Part shown: positions 19,445 to 27,608 of the stretch, piece by piece | Numbering within the stretch: the stretch's first letter is position 1 | How the letters are laid out: the number at the start of each line of letters is the position of its first letter | Origin: Alphaproteobacteria bacterium | GTDB lineage: Bacteria > Pseudomonadota > Alphaproteobacteria > Micavibrionales > UBA2020 | Assembly (NCBI GenBank): GCA_016794125.1 | Contig: JAEUKT010000002.1 | Coordinates: forward strand, 498,848-562,847 | Reading direction: 5' to 3' | Length of the DNA stretch: 64,000 nucleotides | Notes under the pieces: model-generated | Database searches by the model: none | What the model saw: the letters and a program-made list of their open reading frames with translations, nothing else | Told to the model about the DNA's origin: nothing | Program-made: the position numbers and the translations under genes

Positions 19445-20074
19445 TTAAACCGCGCGGGCGAGGCTGTCGCCGGCCTTCGGCTCATCCTGCTCGATATAGC
19501 CAAGGTTGATTTCCAACGCGCCGCAGAACATCTGGCCGAGCGTGATGTGCATTTCCTGGATACGGGCGGTGGTGGTGGAGGGCACGTTCAGCAGGATGTC
19601 GCACAGCGGCTTGATCTTGCCGCCGGTCGCGCCCGTGAAGCCCACGGTCATGATGCCCTGCTTGCGGCATTCTTCAAATGCGCGGATCACGTTGGCGGAG
19701 TTGCCCGATGTCGTGATGCCGATCGCGATATCGCCCTTTTTGCCGAGCGCTTCCAATTGGCGCGCGAAAACGTAATCGAAGCCGTAATCATTGCCGATTG
19801 CGGTCAGCGCTGATGTATCCGTCGCCAGCGACAACGCGGCGATTGCCTTGCGGTCTTTTTTGTAGCGGGCGGAGAGTTCGGTCGCCAGATGCTGGGCATC
19901 GGATGCGCTGCCGCCGTTGCCGAAGAAGAAAATCTTGCCGCCAGCCTGAATGCACGATGTCGCGGCATCCAGCAGTTTTTCGAACGGCGCTGCCAGCTGC
20001 TGCTGCGTCAGCGCGGTCACGTCTTCGTGTTCCTGGAATTCGGCCTGCCAGAATTGCTTCAGTTTAATGGGCAT
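19445..20074 (-). CDS. gmhA: Phosphoheptose isomerase (SIS domain)
   Basis: A 209-residue SIS-domain sugar isomerase. FFFGNGGSASDAQHLATELSARY and GITTSGNSANVIRAF are the phosphosugar-binding loops of GmhA, which converts sedoheptulose 7-phosphate to the heptose precursor of the LPS inner core. C-terminal IQEMHITLGQMFC carries the zinc/His region. The ATG at 20074 has AAGGA 8 bases upstream; an earlier in-frame start at 20128 would lie inside the upstream lipoprotein gene and is rejected. The overlap of 11 bases with that lipoprotein gene suggests one operon. SIS relatives such as DiaA are an alternative, less likely with these motifs. Confidence 0.88.
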   Translation of the reverse strand: MPIKLKQFWQAEFQEHEDVTALTQQQLAAPFEKLLDAATSCIQAGGKIFFFGNGGSASDAQHLATELSARYKKDRKAIAALSLATDTSALTAIGNDYGFDYVFARQLEALGKKGDIAIGITTSGNSANVIRAFEECRKQGIMTVGFTGATGGKIKPLCDILLNVPSTTTARIQEMHITLGQMFCGALEINLGYIEQDEPKAGDSLARAV

Positions 20075-20627
20075 CGGGGTGTTCCTTGCGTTTCCGGTTA
20101 TAGGCGAGCTGGTCGGGCGAGAGTTCAAGCCCTACGACCACGTTATAGCCCCCGGCGGCCTCTTTGGAGGGGACGGGGATGCGCAGCGTATGCTCTTCTT
20201 CCGATGCGCCATAGCCGTTATTATCGAAACCGATTTTAGTGGAAAAGCCCTGCCGCTGCAACACTTCCTGCCCGGGCGACATGATGGCGATAAAGTACGG
20301 CAGCATCATTTTATTTATGTCAACTTCCGGCTTAGACTTGCGGGCGGCAAAGGTGACCTTGATTTCCATGACCGCAGCGCCCTTGTCAAACGCGCAGGTG
20401 CCGGTAATCCCGCCCAGCTTGCCTTCCAGGCTGAGATCGGTACCGCCATCGGCAAAAACAGGCATATAGCTCGCGTCCGTTAGCGTCACGGGGCGGGGGC
20501 AGTCGGGCATCTGGATGATTTCTTTTTCGGTCGCCGTGCCGAACATGGAATGGGACAGCTGGCGGCCCATATCGCAGCCGGTCAGCAGCAGAAGGGCGGC
20601 GAATGCCGGCAGCAGGAAGCGTTTCAT
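20064..20627 (-). CDS. Hypothetical lipoprotein
   Basis: A 187-residue predicted lipoprotein: signal peptide MKRFLLPAFAALLLLTGC with lipobox LLTGC (Cys 18). The ATG at 20627 has AAGGA 7 bases upstream. The mature part contains two further cysteines (MPDCPRPV, TGTCAFDKG), probably a periplasmic disulfide, and a beta-rich body (GAAVMEIKVTFAARKS). No family name recognised with certainty. It is divergent from ispH (80 bases apart) and leads into gmhA. Confidence 0.82.
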   Translation of the reverse strand: MKRFLLPAFAALLLLTGCDMGRQLSHSMFGTATEKEIIQMPDCPRPVTLTDASYMPVFADGGTDLSLEGKLGGITGTCAFDKGAAVMEIKVTFAARKSKPEVDINKMMLPYFIAIMSPGQEVLQRQGFSTKIGFDNNGYGASEEEHTLRIPVPSKEAAGGYNVVVGLELSPDQLAYNRKRKEHPDAH

Positions 20628-20707
20628 GGCGTTATCCTTCGTTAATGACGCTACCTTAGCCCCGTTAATCCCTCGACTCAAGACCCCGCGCACCCTATAT
20701 TCCGCCC

Positions 20708-21658
20708 ATGGAAAAGCCGTCGCTCACCATATTGCTGGCCAGCCCGCGCGGGTTTTGCGCCGGAGTCGACCGCGCGATCGAGATCGTCGAAAAATCGCTG
20801 CAGAAATTCGGCGCGCCCGTCTATGTGCGCCATGAAATCGTCCACAATAAACACGTGCTGGAAGACCTGCGCGCCAAGGGCGCGGTGTTCGTGAAGGAAC
20901 TGGACGAAGTGCCCGAAGGCGCGCCCGTGATTTTTTCCGCGCATGGCGTGCCCAAACGCGTGCCGGAAGCGGCATTAAAGCGCAACATGATCTTCGTCGA
21001 TGCCACCTGCCCGCTGGTCAGCAAGGTGCACCGGGAGGCGGAGATGCACCACAAGATGGGGCGACAGATTATATTGATCGGCCATGCAGGCCATCCCGAA
21101 GTCGTGGGCACGATGGGGCAATTGCCCGAGGGCGCAGTGACACTAGTTGAAACCGTCGCGGATATCGACAAAATAAATGTCGCGGATGCCGCCAACATCG
21201 CCTTCGTCACGCAAACCACGCTGTCGATTGACGACACGAAAGAAATCGTCGATGCGCTGCGGGCGAAATATCCCGCCGTGACCGCGCCCAGAAAAGAAGA
21301 CATCTGCTACGCCACCACCAACCGCCAATTGGCCGTGAAGGATATCGCGCCACGCGCGGATGCGGTGGTCGTGATCGGGTCGAAAAATTCATCCAATTCA
21401 AACCGCCTTGTGGAGGTTGCGAAGGCCTATGGCGCCAAGCGTGCTTATCTTGCCGACCGCGCGGAAGATTTGCCGTGGGATGAGCTGCGGGATATCCGCG
21501 TGCTGGGCCTGACCGCCGGCGCATCTGCCCCCGAAATTCTTGTGCAGCGCGTCATAGAATTGGCCAAAGAGCGCTTCGATGTGACGCTGCAAACCACGGT
21601 CGTTGCCGAAGAAACCGTGACTTTCAAGATTCCGCGCATCCTTGCCGCCGTCGAGTAA
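20708..21658 (+). CDS. ispH: 4-hydroxy-3-methylbut-2-enyl diphosphate reductase
   Basis: A 316-residue IspH, the iron-sulfur enzyme that makes IPP and DMAPP in the last MEP-pathway step. The three cluster cysteines are in [25 protein letters not shown] and [15 protein letters not shown]; the conserved catalytic Glu lies in the region AAEETVT/THAGE-equivalent fold, and [11 protein letters not shown] binds the diphosphate. It is followed by an unknown gene, then thrB and rnhA, an order seen in many alphaproteobacteria. Confidence 0.96.
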   Translation: MEKPSLTILLASPRGFCAGVDRAIEIVEKSLQKFGAPVYVRHEIVHNKHVLEDLRAKGAVFVKELDEVPEGAPVIFSAHGVPKRVPEAALKRNMIFVDATCPLVSKVHREAEMHHKMGRQIILIGHAGHPEVVGTMGQLPEGAVTLVETVADIDKINVADAANIAFVTQTTLSIDDTKEIVDALRAKYPAVTAPRKEDICYATTNRQLAVKDIAPRADAVVVIGSKNSSNSNRLVEVAKAYGAKRAYLADRAEDLPWDELRDIRVLGLTAGASAPEILVQRVIELAKERFDVTLQTTVVAEETVTFKIPRILAAVE

Positions 21659-21794
21659 ACGGACGAATAATATTTTCGGCTTATTTCAAATTACCCCTTG
21701 CGTTTGAAACTTGCGCACATATAGTGTCCCCGAATTCGGAAGAATATTCGTTAGACAGAAATCGGCACCACTTCGCAACATACAAGGGGACCAG

Positions 21795-22322
21795 ATGACC
21801 AAGACCTATTGCCTGACGATCGAAGTCGAAAGCAAAAGCATGACGAACGGCCTTGGATACATGGTCGCCTTCACACTGCCCGGCGACGATGAAAACGTTC
21901 TCAAGCAAAAAGGCTTCGCCAACTGGGCCGATAAAGTACGCGACACCGTGCTGCGCGCGGGCGACGCGGTTTACGATCCCGATCCCTACACAAAAAAGCT
22001 GGCGATTGCCGAGCTGATGAACGAGCTGAAATCGCTGAACGAGACAAGCCCGATCCAGATCGAGGGTGCGGGCGATATCCCGGCCGTGCAGATCCAGTCC
22101 GCCAACCCCTATGACAACCGCATCGAAATCAACTTCACCGACAAGGACGGCCATTACAGCGTCGCCGAAAAAGGCCTTGCCGACCTTGAGCGCCGCGCCG
22201 TGACCGCGCATGGGCATACCGGCGTGATCGACGGCACCCGCCGTCATTTCCCCTTCACGACCCAGCAGCCCCCTGCCCTGGCGCCGCCGCGCACCCCGAA
22301 AGCTCCGGGAATGCGTCTGTAG
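21795..22322 (+). CDS. Hypothetical protein
   Basis: A 175-residue soluble protein of unknown family. ATG at 21795 has AAGGGG 5 bases upstream, and the open frame extending back to 21711 is rejected. The N-terminal two thirds alternate strands and helices (TYCLTIEVESKSM, MVAFTLPGDDENVLKQ); the C-terminal 35 residues are Pro-rich (QQPPALAPPRTPKAPG) and probably disordered. A strong hairpin follows the stop, so it is likely its own transcript end. It separates ispH from thrB, which usually lie adjacent. Confidence 0.72.
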   Translation: MTKTYCLTIEVESKSMTNGLGYMVAFTLPGDDENVLKQKGFANWADKVRDTVLRAGDAVYDPDPYTKKLAIAELMNELKSLNETSPIQIEGAGDIPAVQIQSANPYDNRIEINFTDKDGHYSVAEKGLADLERRAVTAHGHTGVIDGTRRHFPFTTQQPPALAPPRTPKAPGMRL

Positions 22323-22350
22323 GCCTCATTTCTAGAAAAAACAACCATCG

Positions 22351-22384
22351 AAAGGCCGCCCGGCTTTGCAGCAGGGCGGCCTTT
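22351..22384 (+). terminator. Strong hairpin between hypothetical gene and thrB
   Basis: Exact 11-bp arms AAAGGCCGCCC (22351-22361) and GGGCGGCCTTT (22374-22384) with a 12-base loop. It lies 29 bases after the stop at 22322 and 20 bases before the thrB ATG. The A/T ends of the arms and a T run on the minus strand side fit an intrinsic terminator; partial read-through to thrB is possible. Confidence 0.75.
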
Positions 22385-22404
22385 CCTGTATTCTGGTCGC
22401 CATC

Positions 22405-23370
22405 ATGGCCGTCTATACCCAGATCACCGCTGAAGATTTAAAAAGCCTGCTGGCGAAGTTCGACGCCGGCACGCTCGAGTCGTTCGAGGGTATCGCGGAG
22501 GGTGTCGAAAACTCCAATTACCTGATCAAGACATCATCGGGCAAATACGTGCTGACCCTGATCGAAAAACGCGCGCAGCCGGACGAACTGCCGTTTTACA
22601 CCGGCTTCATGGCGCACCTGACGGACAAGGGGATTCCCGCCGCGCGCGTCGTGCCCGACAAAACGGGCGAGCGCATCCATTCAGTATCGGGCCGCCCTGC
22701 CCTGCTGTCCGAATTTCTGGAAGGCGCATGGCCGCGCGAAGTTTATGTGCATCACTGTCAGGCGATCGGGGAGTTGCTGGCGCGGATGCACCGCGCCGGA
22801 AAGTCGTTCACCATGAAGCGGCAAAACACAATGGCGCTGCCGGCATGGGAGGGGTTGATCCATGCCTGCGCCAACCGCGCCGACGAGGTGGAGCCCGGCC
22901 TGTTCGCGATGCTGGACGCGGAACTGGATTACCTGAAAAAAAACCGGCCGAAATTGCTGCCGGCGGGTGCTGTGCATGCCGACCTGTTTCCTGACAACGT
23001 TTTTTTCCGCGACGAAAAAGTATCGGGCGTCATCGATTTCTATTTTTCCTGCTGGGACACCTTCGCCTATGACCTGATGCTGACTTTCAATCCGTGGTGT
23101 TTTGACTGGAAGGGCGACCTTGATGCCGGCCGCGCCCATGCATTTTTGTCAAGCTATAACCTGGGCCGACCCCTCACGAAGAACGAATTAAAGGCGCTGC
23201 CTTATTTCGGCCGCGCCGCCGCCGTGCGTATAGTGGCGACCCGCCTGTATGACTGGCTGAACCCCGTCGAAGGCGCGCTGGTGCGCGCGAAGGACCCGAT
23301 GGAGCACGTCAAAATTTTACGATTCCATCAAAAAGTGTCCTCGCTTTCCGACTACGGCTTCAACCCGTGA
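22405..23370 (+). CDS. thrB: Homoserine kinase, type II
   Basis: A 321-residue homoserine kinase of the APH/choline-kinase fold (ThrB type used by alphaproteobacteria), phosphorylating homoserine for threonine synthesis. Motifs: [20 protein letters not shown] (nucleotide loop), catalytic [11 protein letters not shown] and metal-binding [12 protein letters not shown]. The ATG at 22405 ([12 protein letters not shown]) is the family start; the open frame from 22366 begins inside the preceding hairpin. Its stop overlaps the rnhA start by 4 bases (GTGA). Confidence 0.93.
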   Translation: MAVYTQITAEDLKSLLAKFDAGTLESFEGIAEGVENSNYLIKTSSGKYVLTLIEKRAQPDELPFYTGFMAHLTDKGIPAARVVPDKTGERIHSVSGRPALLSEFLEGAWPREVYVHHCQAIGELLARMHRAGKSFTMKRQNTMALPAWEGLIHACANRADEVEPGLFAMLDAELDYLKKNRPKLLPAGAVHADLFPDNVFFRDEKVSGVIDFYFSCWDTFAYDLMLTFNPWCFDWKGDLDAGRAHAFLSSYNLGRPLTKNELKALPYFGRAAAVRIVATRLYDWLNPVEGALVRAKDPMEHVKILRFHQKVSSLSDYGFNP

Positions 23371-23858
23371 AGAAGGTGGATCTTTTTACCGACGGCGCCT
23401 GCAGTGGCAATCCCGGGCCCGGCGGCTGGGGCGCGCTGCTGCGGTACGGCGAACATGAAAAAGAACTCATGGGCGGCGAAGCGCAGACCACCAACAACCG
23501 CATGGAAATGACCGCCGTGATCGAAGGCCTTTCCGCCGTAAAGCTGCCGCGCTGCCATGTAACGGTCCACACCGACAGCCAGTACGTGATGAAGGGTGCC
23601 ACCGAATACATCCACGGCTGGAAAAAACGCGGCTGGAAAACAGCGGACAAGAAAGACGTCAAGAACCGCGACCTGTGGGAAAAGCTTGATTCCGTCATGC
23701 AGTTGCACAAGCTCGACTGGATCTGGGTGCGCGGGCATAACGGCCATCCGGAAAACGAGCGCGTTGATGAACTGGCGCGCAACGCCGTTCCCCGAATCAC
23801 CGCAGAACCGGCAACACCCGTGCCGCCCGATGCGGATGATGACGGAACCGCACCTTAA
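23367..23858 (+). CDS. rnhA: Ribonuclease HI
   Basis: A 163-residue RNase HI that cuts RNA in RNA-DNA hybrids. All four acidic active-site residues are visible: [10 protein letters not shown] (Asp), NRMEMTAV (Glu), HTDSQYV (Asp) and [10 protein letters not shown] (Asp), plus the His-containing VRGHNGHP loop. The basic handle region [20 protein letters not shown] is present. It starts at a GTG overlapping the thrB stop, so it is translationally coupled. The last 15 residues are an acidic/Pro tail. Confidence 0.96.
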   Translation: MKKVDLFTDGACSGNPGPGGWGALLRYGEHEKELMGGEAQTTNNRMEMTAVIEGLSAVKLPRCHVTVHTDSQYVMKGATEYIHGWKKRGWKTADKKDVKNRDLWEKLDSVMQLHKLDWIWVRGHNGHPENERVDELARNAVPRITAEPATPVPPDADDDGTAP

Positions 23859-23962
23859 GTTAATCATTCGTTAGTGACTGGTGGCGCATTCTTAAAAAAG
23901 GATACGGGATGCCGTTTCGACATGCGGTTTATTTTGACCGCCTCTATCTGGAGGAGCCTCCG

Positions 23963-24349
23963 ATGAGACAGCAACAGCCTTATGCCTTGCCGGCATTACC
24001 GCCGCAGGCCGATACCCTGACCATCCATTTCCTGACCCTTTTCATGCATGAATTCCAGCGCCAGAAACTAGGCGATGCAAATTTGCGCATTTACACCGCC
24101 ATCGAACAGACGGCTGGAAAAACCGGCAGCGCGCCCGAAGTGGTCGCCCGCGCATTGGTCGAAAGCGGCCTTCGCGCCGCACGTGAATCATTCCCGCATA
24201 AATTCGTGCAGACGGTGGAGCATAATGCCGTAACGCCGCGCTGGAACGTGAAATCGGCGACGGAACAGCAGCGTGAGTTATTAAGCTTCTGGCGCTGCCG
24301 CGCCCCTGCGAATGTCAGGGATTATAGACGGGCTTATCATTACCATTAA
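23963..24349 (+). CDS. Hypothetical protein
   Basis: A 128-residue protein starting at an ATG with GGAGG 8 bases upstream (an upstream ATG at 23909 is less well placed). It begins with a Gln/Pro/Ala-rich stretch, has a helical middle (HFLTLFMHEFQRQKLGD) and an aromatic, basic C-terminus (YRRAYHYH). No family recognised. It is convergent with the PBP gene, whose 3' end it overlaps by 35 bases. Confidence 0.6.
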   Translation: MRQQQPYALPALPPQADTLTIHFLTLFMHEFQRQKLGDANLRIYTAIEQTAGKTGSAPEVVARALVESGLRAARESFPHKFVQTVEHNAVTPRWNVKSATEQQRELLSFWRCRAPANVRDYRRAYHYH

Positions 24350-26315
24350 ACTTCGCGCGCCAGCGTGCCCTGGCATCGGGCTGTGGATCGCCGTCATCCG
24401 ACCAGCCGTTCGTCAGCCGTTGCAGCATGCCTGAAAAACCGTCGGTATCCTGCGTGTCGCCGCGCGGCATGGCCGCCGCGAAGTTTTGTACGGGCACATC
24501 CAGTGCGGGTTCCATGTAGTCATGCCACAGGCGCGCCGGGTACTTGCCGCCCGTCACGCCGTTCATGGGGCTGTTGTCGTCATTGCCCATCCAGACGCCT
24601 GTCACAAGCTTGTTGGTGTAGCCGATGAACCATGCATCGCGATAATCCTGCGTCGTGCCGGTCTTGCCGGCCACATGACCGCGCGTCAGCTGCGCCGCCT
24701 GTCCCGTGCCCTGCGCCACCACCTGCACCAGCATGTCATCCAGCTGCGCGATATCGCGCGGGCTGAACAGGCGCATGCCGCCGTTGTTTTCACGCGTGAA
24801 CAGCACGTTGCCCTTCACATCCTCGACGCTCAACACCGCATAGGGCCAGATCGCATGGCCGCCATTGGCGATTTCGGCATAGGCATGGGTCATTTCAAGC
24901 AAACTCGCTTCACCCGCGCCCAAGCCCGTTGCCAGTTCGGGTTTGTATTTGCGCGACAGGCCCAGGCGCTGCGCCACATCCAGCAGGGTGGAAACGCCGA
25001 TCTGCTGCAACAGACGTACGGTTGCTGCATTCAAGGAATGGGCAAGCGCCTGCGTCAGCGTGACCGGGCCGTTATAATTACCCTCATAGTTCTTGGGGCT
25101 GTAATTGCCGACACGGATGGGCGCGTCGTCGATGATGTCGTCCTTGTTGTACCCCTGCTCCAGCGCGGCCAGATACACGAAGGGCTTAAAGCTCGATCCC
25201 GTCTGACGCATTGCCATGGTCGCGCGGTTGAACTGGCTTTCGGTGTAATCGACGCCCCCTGTCATCGCCAGTATCGCGCCGTCCAGCGACAATGTGACGA
25301 TAGCGGCCTGAGATGCTTTATCAGAAGGCTTCAGGCTGGCGAATAATGCCTGCTGGCGCGATTCCGCCATAGCCTGTAGCTCTTTCGAGAATGTGGTGTG
25401 GATGATCAGGTCGCGTTCGGTATTGCCGACATAGCCATCGACCTGTTCCAGCACCCAGTCCGCAAAATAGCGGTTGAGCGAGCCGGGATTGCCGCCCGCC
25501 AGCGTGATCTTGGCGTTTTTGATTTCCTGCTTTTCGATATCCGCGCCGATATAGCCGGCGTCCTCCATCGCCTTGATGACCGTCTTGGCGCGTTCGCGCG
25601 CAAGTTTGGGATTGGAAGCGGGAGAAAAACGCGACGGAGCCTTGAGCAGCCCCATCAGCACCGCGCCTTCGAACAGGCTGACATCCGTCGCGCTTTTGTT
25701 GAAATAGGTGCGCGCCGCAGCGTCGATGCCGTAGGCGCCGGAGCCGAAATAGACGCGGTTCATATACGCGGTCAGGATTTCTTCTTTCGAATATTTCCAT
25801 TCGATCATCAGCGCCAGCACCGCTTCCTGCACCTTGCGGCGCAGCGTTTTGTCGGGCGTCAGGAACAGGTTCTTCGCCAGCTGCTGCGTGATGGTCGATC
25901 CGCCCTGCACCCAGCGGCGCGCTTTCACGTTCGCATACATCGCCCGCGCAAGGCCCAGCGGGTCGATACCCATATGGTCGTAGAAACGGCGATCCTCCAC
26001 CGCCAGCAATGCCGCGACGGCATAGGGCGGCAGGTCTTTCGCTTCGACCACATTGCCCTTGAGCCCGCCGTAGCGCGCAATCAGCGAGCCGTCGGAGGCC
26101 AGGACGCTGATGCTGGGGCGTTTTTCAAGCGGTTTGACATCGCTGGTATCGGGCATGTCATGCAGGCACCAGGAAAGAACGAGGATACCGGCCGCAAAGC
26201 ACCACAGCCCCGCCGCCACCAGAAAGCGCGCAAAAGGACGGAAGCCGCCAGAGCGGCGGCTTCGCGTTTGGTTCCTTCCCGATGAACGGGATTTACTGGT
26301 TTTGCGTTTCGCCAA
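24315..26315 (-). CDS. Bifunctional class A penicillin-binding protein (PBP1 family)
   Basis: A 666-residue peptidoglycan synthase. After a basic cytoplasmic tail and one membrane helix (ARFLVAAGLWCFAAGILVLS) comes a GT51 glycosyltransferase domain with AVEDRRFYDHMGIDP, GGSTITQQLAKN and the following RKVQEAVLALMIEWKYSKEEIL. The transpeptidase domain shows SxxK as TGSSFKPF, SxN as SLN and KTGTTQDYRDAW. It polymerises and cross-links glycan strands at the inner membrane. The start is a TTG 6 bases after the upstream thiolase stop and has no good Shine-Dalgarno, suggesting coupling or an unrecognised start. PBP1A and PBP1C types cannot be fully separated by eye. Confidence 0.93.
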   Translation of the reverse strand: MAKRKTSKSRSSGRNQTRSRRSGGFRPFARFLVAAGLWCFAAGILVLSWCLHDMPDTSDVKPLEKRPSISVLASDGSLIARYGGLKGNVVEAKDLPPYAVAALLAVEDRRFYDHMGIDPLGLARAMYANVKARRWVQGGSTITQQLAKNLFLTPDKTLRRKVQEAVLALMIEWKYSKEEILTAYMNRVYFGSGAYGIDAAARTYFNKSATDVSLFEGAVLMGLLKAPSRFSPASNPKLARERAKTVIKAMEDAGYIGADIEKQEIKNAKITLAGGNPGSLNRYFADWVLEQVDGYVGNTERDLIIHTTFSKELQAMAESRQQALFASLKPSDKASQAAIVTLSLDGAILAMTGGVDYTESQFNRATMAMRQTGSSFKPFVYLAALEQGYNKDDIIDDAPIRVGNYSPKNYEGNYNGPVTLTQALAHSLNAATVRLLQQIGVSTLLDVAQRLGLSRKYKPELATGLGAGEASLLEMTHAYAEIANGGHAIWPYAVLSVEDVKGNVLFTRENNGGMRLFSPRDIAQLDDMLVQVVAQGTGQAAQLTRGHVAGKTGTTQDYRDAWFIGYTNKLVTGVWMGNDDNSPMNGVTGGKYPARLWHDYMEPALDVPVQNFAAAMPRGDTQDTDGFSGMLQRLTNGWSDDGDPQPDARARWRAKFNGNDKPVYNP

Positions 26316-26321
26316 GGGGGA

Positions 26322-27518
26322 TTAAGCCGCCCTCTCCAGCGCGATCGCCGTGCCTTCGCCGCCGCCGATGCAGAGCGAAGCAACGCCGCGCTTCAGCCCG
26401 CGTTTTTCAAGCGCGGACAGCAGCGTGATGATGATGCGCGCGCCCGATGCGCCGATGGGATGCCCGATGGAGCATGCGCCGCCATTCACGTTTACTTTGT
26501 CATGGGGCAAGCCCAGTTCCTTCATCGCGGCGAGCGGCACGACCGCAAACGCCTCGTTGATTTCGAACAGATCGACGTCTTTTGCGGTCCAGCCCGCTTT
26601 TTCCATGACTTTTTTGGTCGCACCAATCGGCGCAAGCGTAAATTCGGCCGGCTTTTGCGCGTGGGTCGCATGCGCCTTGATCTCGCCCAGAATTTTCAGG
26701 CCGCGCTTTTGCGCTTCGGATTTGCGCATCAGCACCAGCGCCGCAGCGCCGTCGGAAATCGACGATGCGTTGGCGGCCGTCACCGTGCCGTCGGGCGTGA
26801 AGGCGGGTTTCAGCGTCGGGATTTTTTCGGGCTTGGCTTTTTTCGGGCTTTCGTCTTCGGACACGACGGTGTCGCCGGTTTTCGCCTTGATCGTCACGGG
26901 CGCGATTTCCGACGTAAACGCACCGGATTTTGTCGCTTCCTGCGCGCGCGACAGGGAGGCAAGCGCGAATTTGTCCTGTTCTTCGCGGGTCAGCTGGCAT
27001 TTGCGCGCGGTGTCATCCGCGAACACGCCCATCAGCTGGCCTTTATCATATGCGTCTTCGAGGCCGTCGAGGAACATGTGGTCCTTGACCGCGCCATGAC
27101 CCATGCGCAAACCGCCGCGCGCTTTTTCCAGCAGATACGGTGCATTGGTCATGCTTTCCATGCCACCTGCGACCATCACGTTTGCGGAGCCTGCGAGGAT
27201 GTTGTCATGTGCCAGCATCACGGCCTTCATGCCCGAGCCGCACATTTTGTTGACGGTGGTGGCGCCGGTAGAATCCGGAATGCCTGCTTTAATCGAAGCC
27301 TGACGCGCGGGCGCCTGCCCCTGACCTGCGGCAAGGACGCAGCCCATGATAACGTCTTCGACATCGCCGGCCTTGACGGTCGAGCGCTTCAGCGCTTCTT
27401 CGATGGCGATTTTGCCGAGATCGGATGCGGAAAAGCTGGAAAGTTCGCCCTGGAACGCGCCGATCGGCGTGCGTGCCATGCCGACGATGACGATGGGATC
27501 GTTGTTTTGGGTGGTCAT
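26322..27518 (-). CDS. Acetyl-CoA C-acetyltransferase (thiolase)
   Basis: A 398-residue thiolase with nucleophile Cys in VNKMCGSGMKAVM, catalytic His in GGACSIGHPIGASGAR and the C-terminal Cys in CIGGGEG. The CGSGMKA and CSIGHPIGASGAR signatures fit the biosynthetic acetoacetyl-CoA thiolases (AtoB/PhaA type) rather than the longer-chain FadA types elsewhere in the window. AAGGAG lies 8 bases before the ATG. It precedes the PBP gene by 6 bases on the same strand, an odd functional pairing. No phaB or phaC gene is nearby. Confidence 0.93.
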   Translation of the reverse strand: MTTQNNDPIVIVGMARTPIGAFQGELSSFSASDLGKIAIEEALKRSTVKAGDVEDVIMGCVLAAGQGQAPARQASIKAGIPDSTGATTVNKMCGSGMKAVMLAHDNILAGSANVMVAGGMESMTNAPYLLEKARGGLRMGHGAVKDHMFLDGLEDAYDKGQLMGVFADDTARKCQLTREEQDKFALASLSRAQEATKSGAFTSEIAPVTIKAKTGDTVVSEDESPKKAKPEKIPTLKPAFTPDGTVTAANASSISDGAAALVLMRKSEAQKRGLKILGEIKAHATHAQKPAEFTLAPIGATKKVMEKAGWTAKDVDLFEINEAFAVVPLAAMKELGLPHDKVNVNGGACSIGHPIGASGARIIITLLSALEKRGLKRGVASLCIGGGEGTAIALERAA

Positions 27519-27608
27519 GGAAATTCTCCTTGTTGCCATGCACAAATGCTGTGAACGATTTAAGCACCGCCCCGTATTAAAGCAAGTCCATTCGTAAAGA
27601 GATTGATT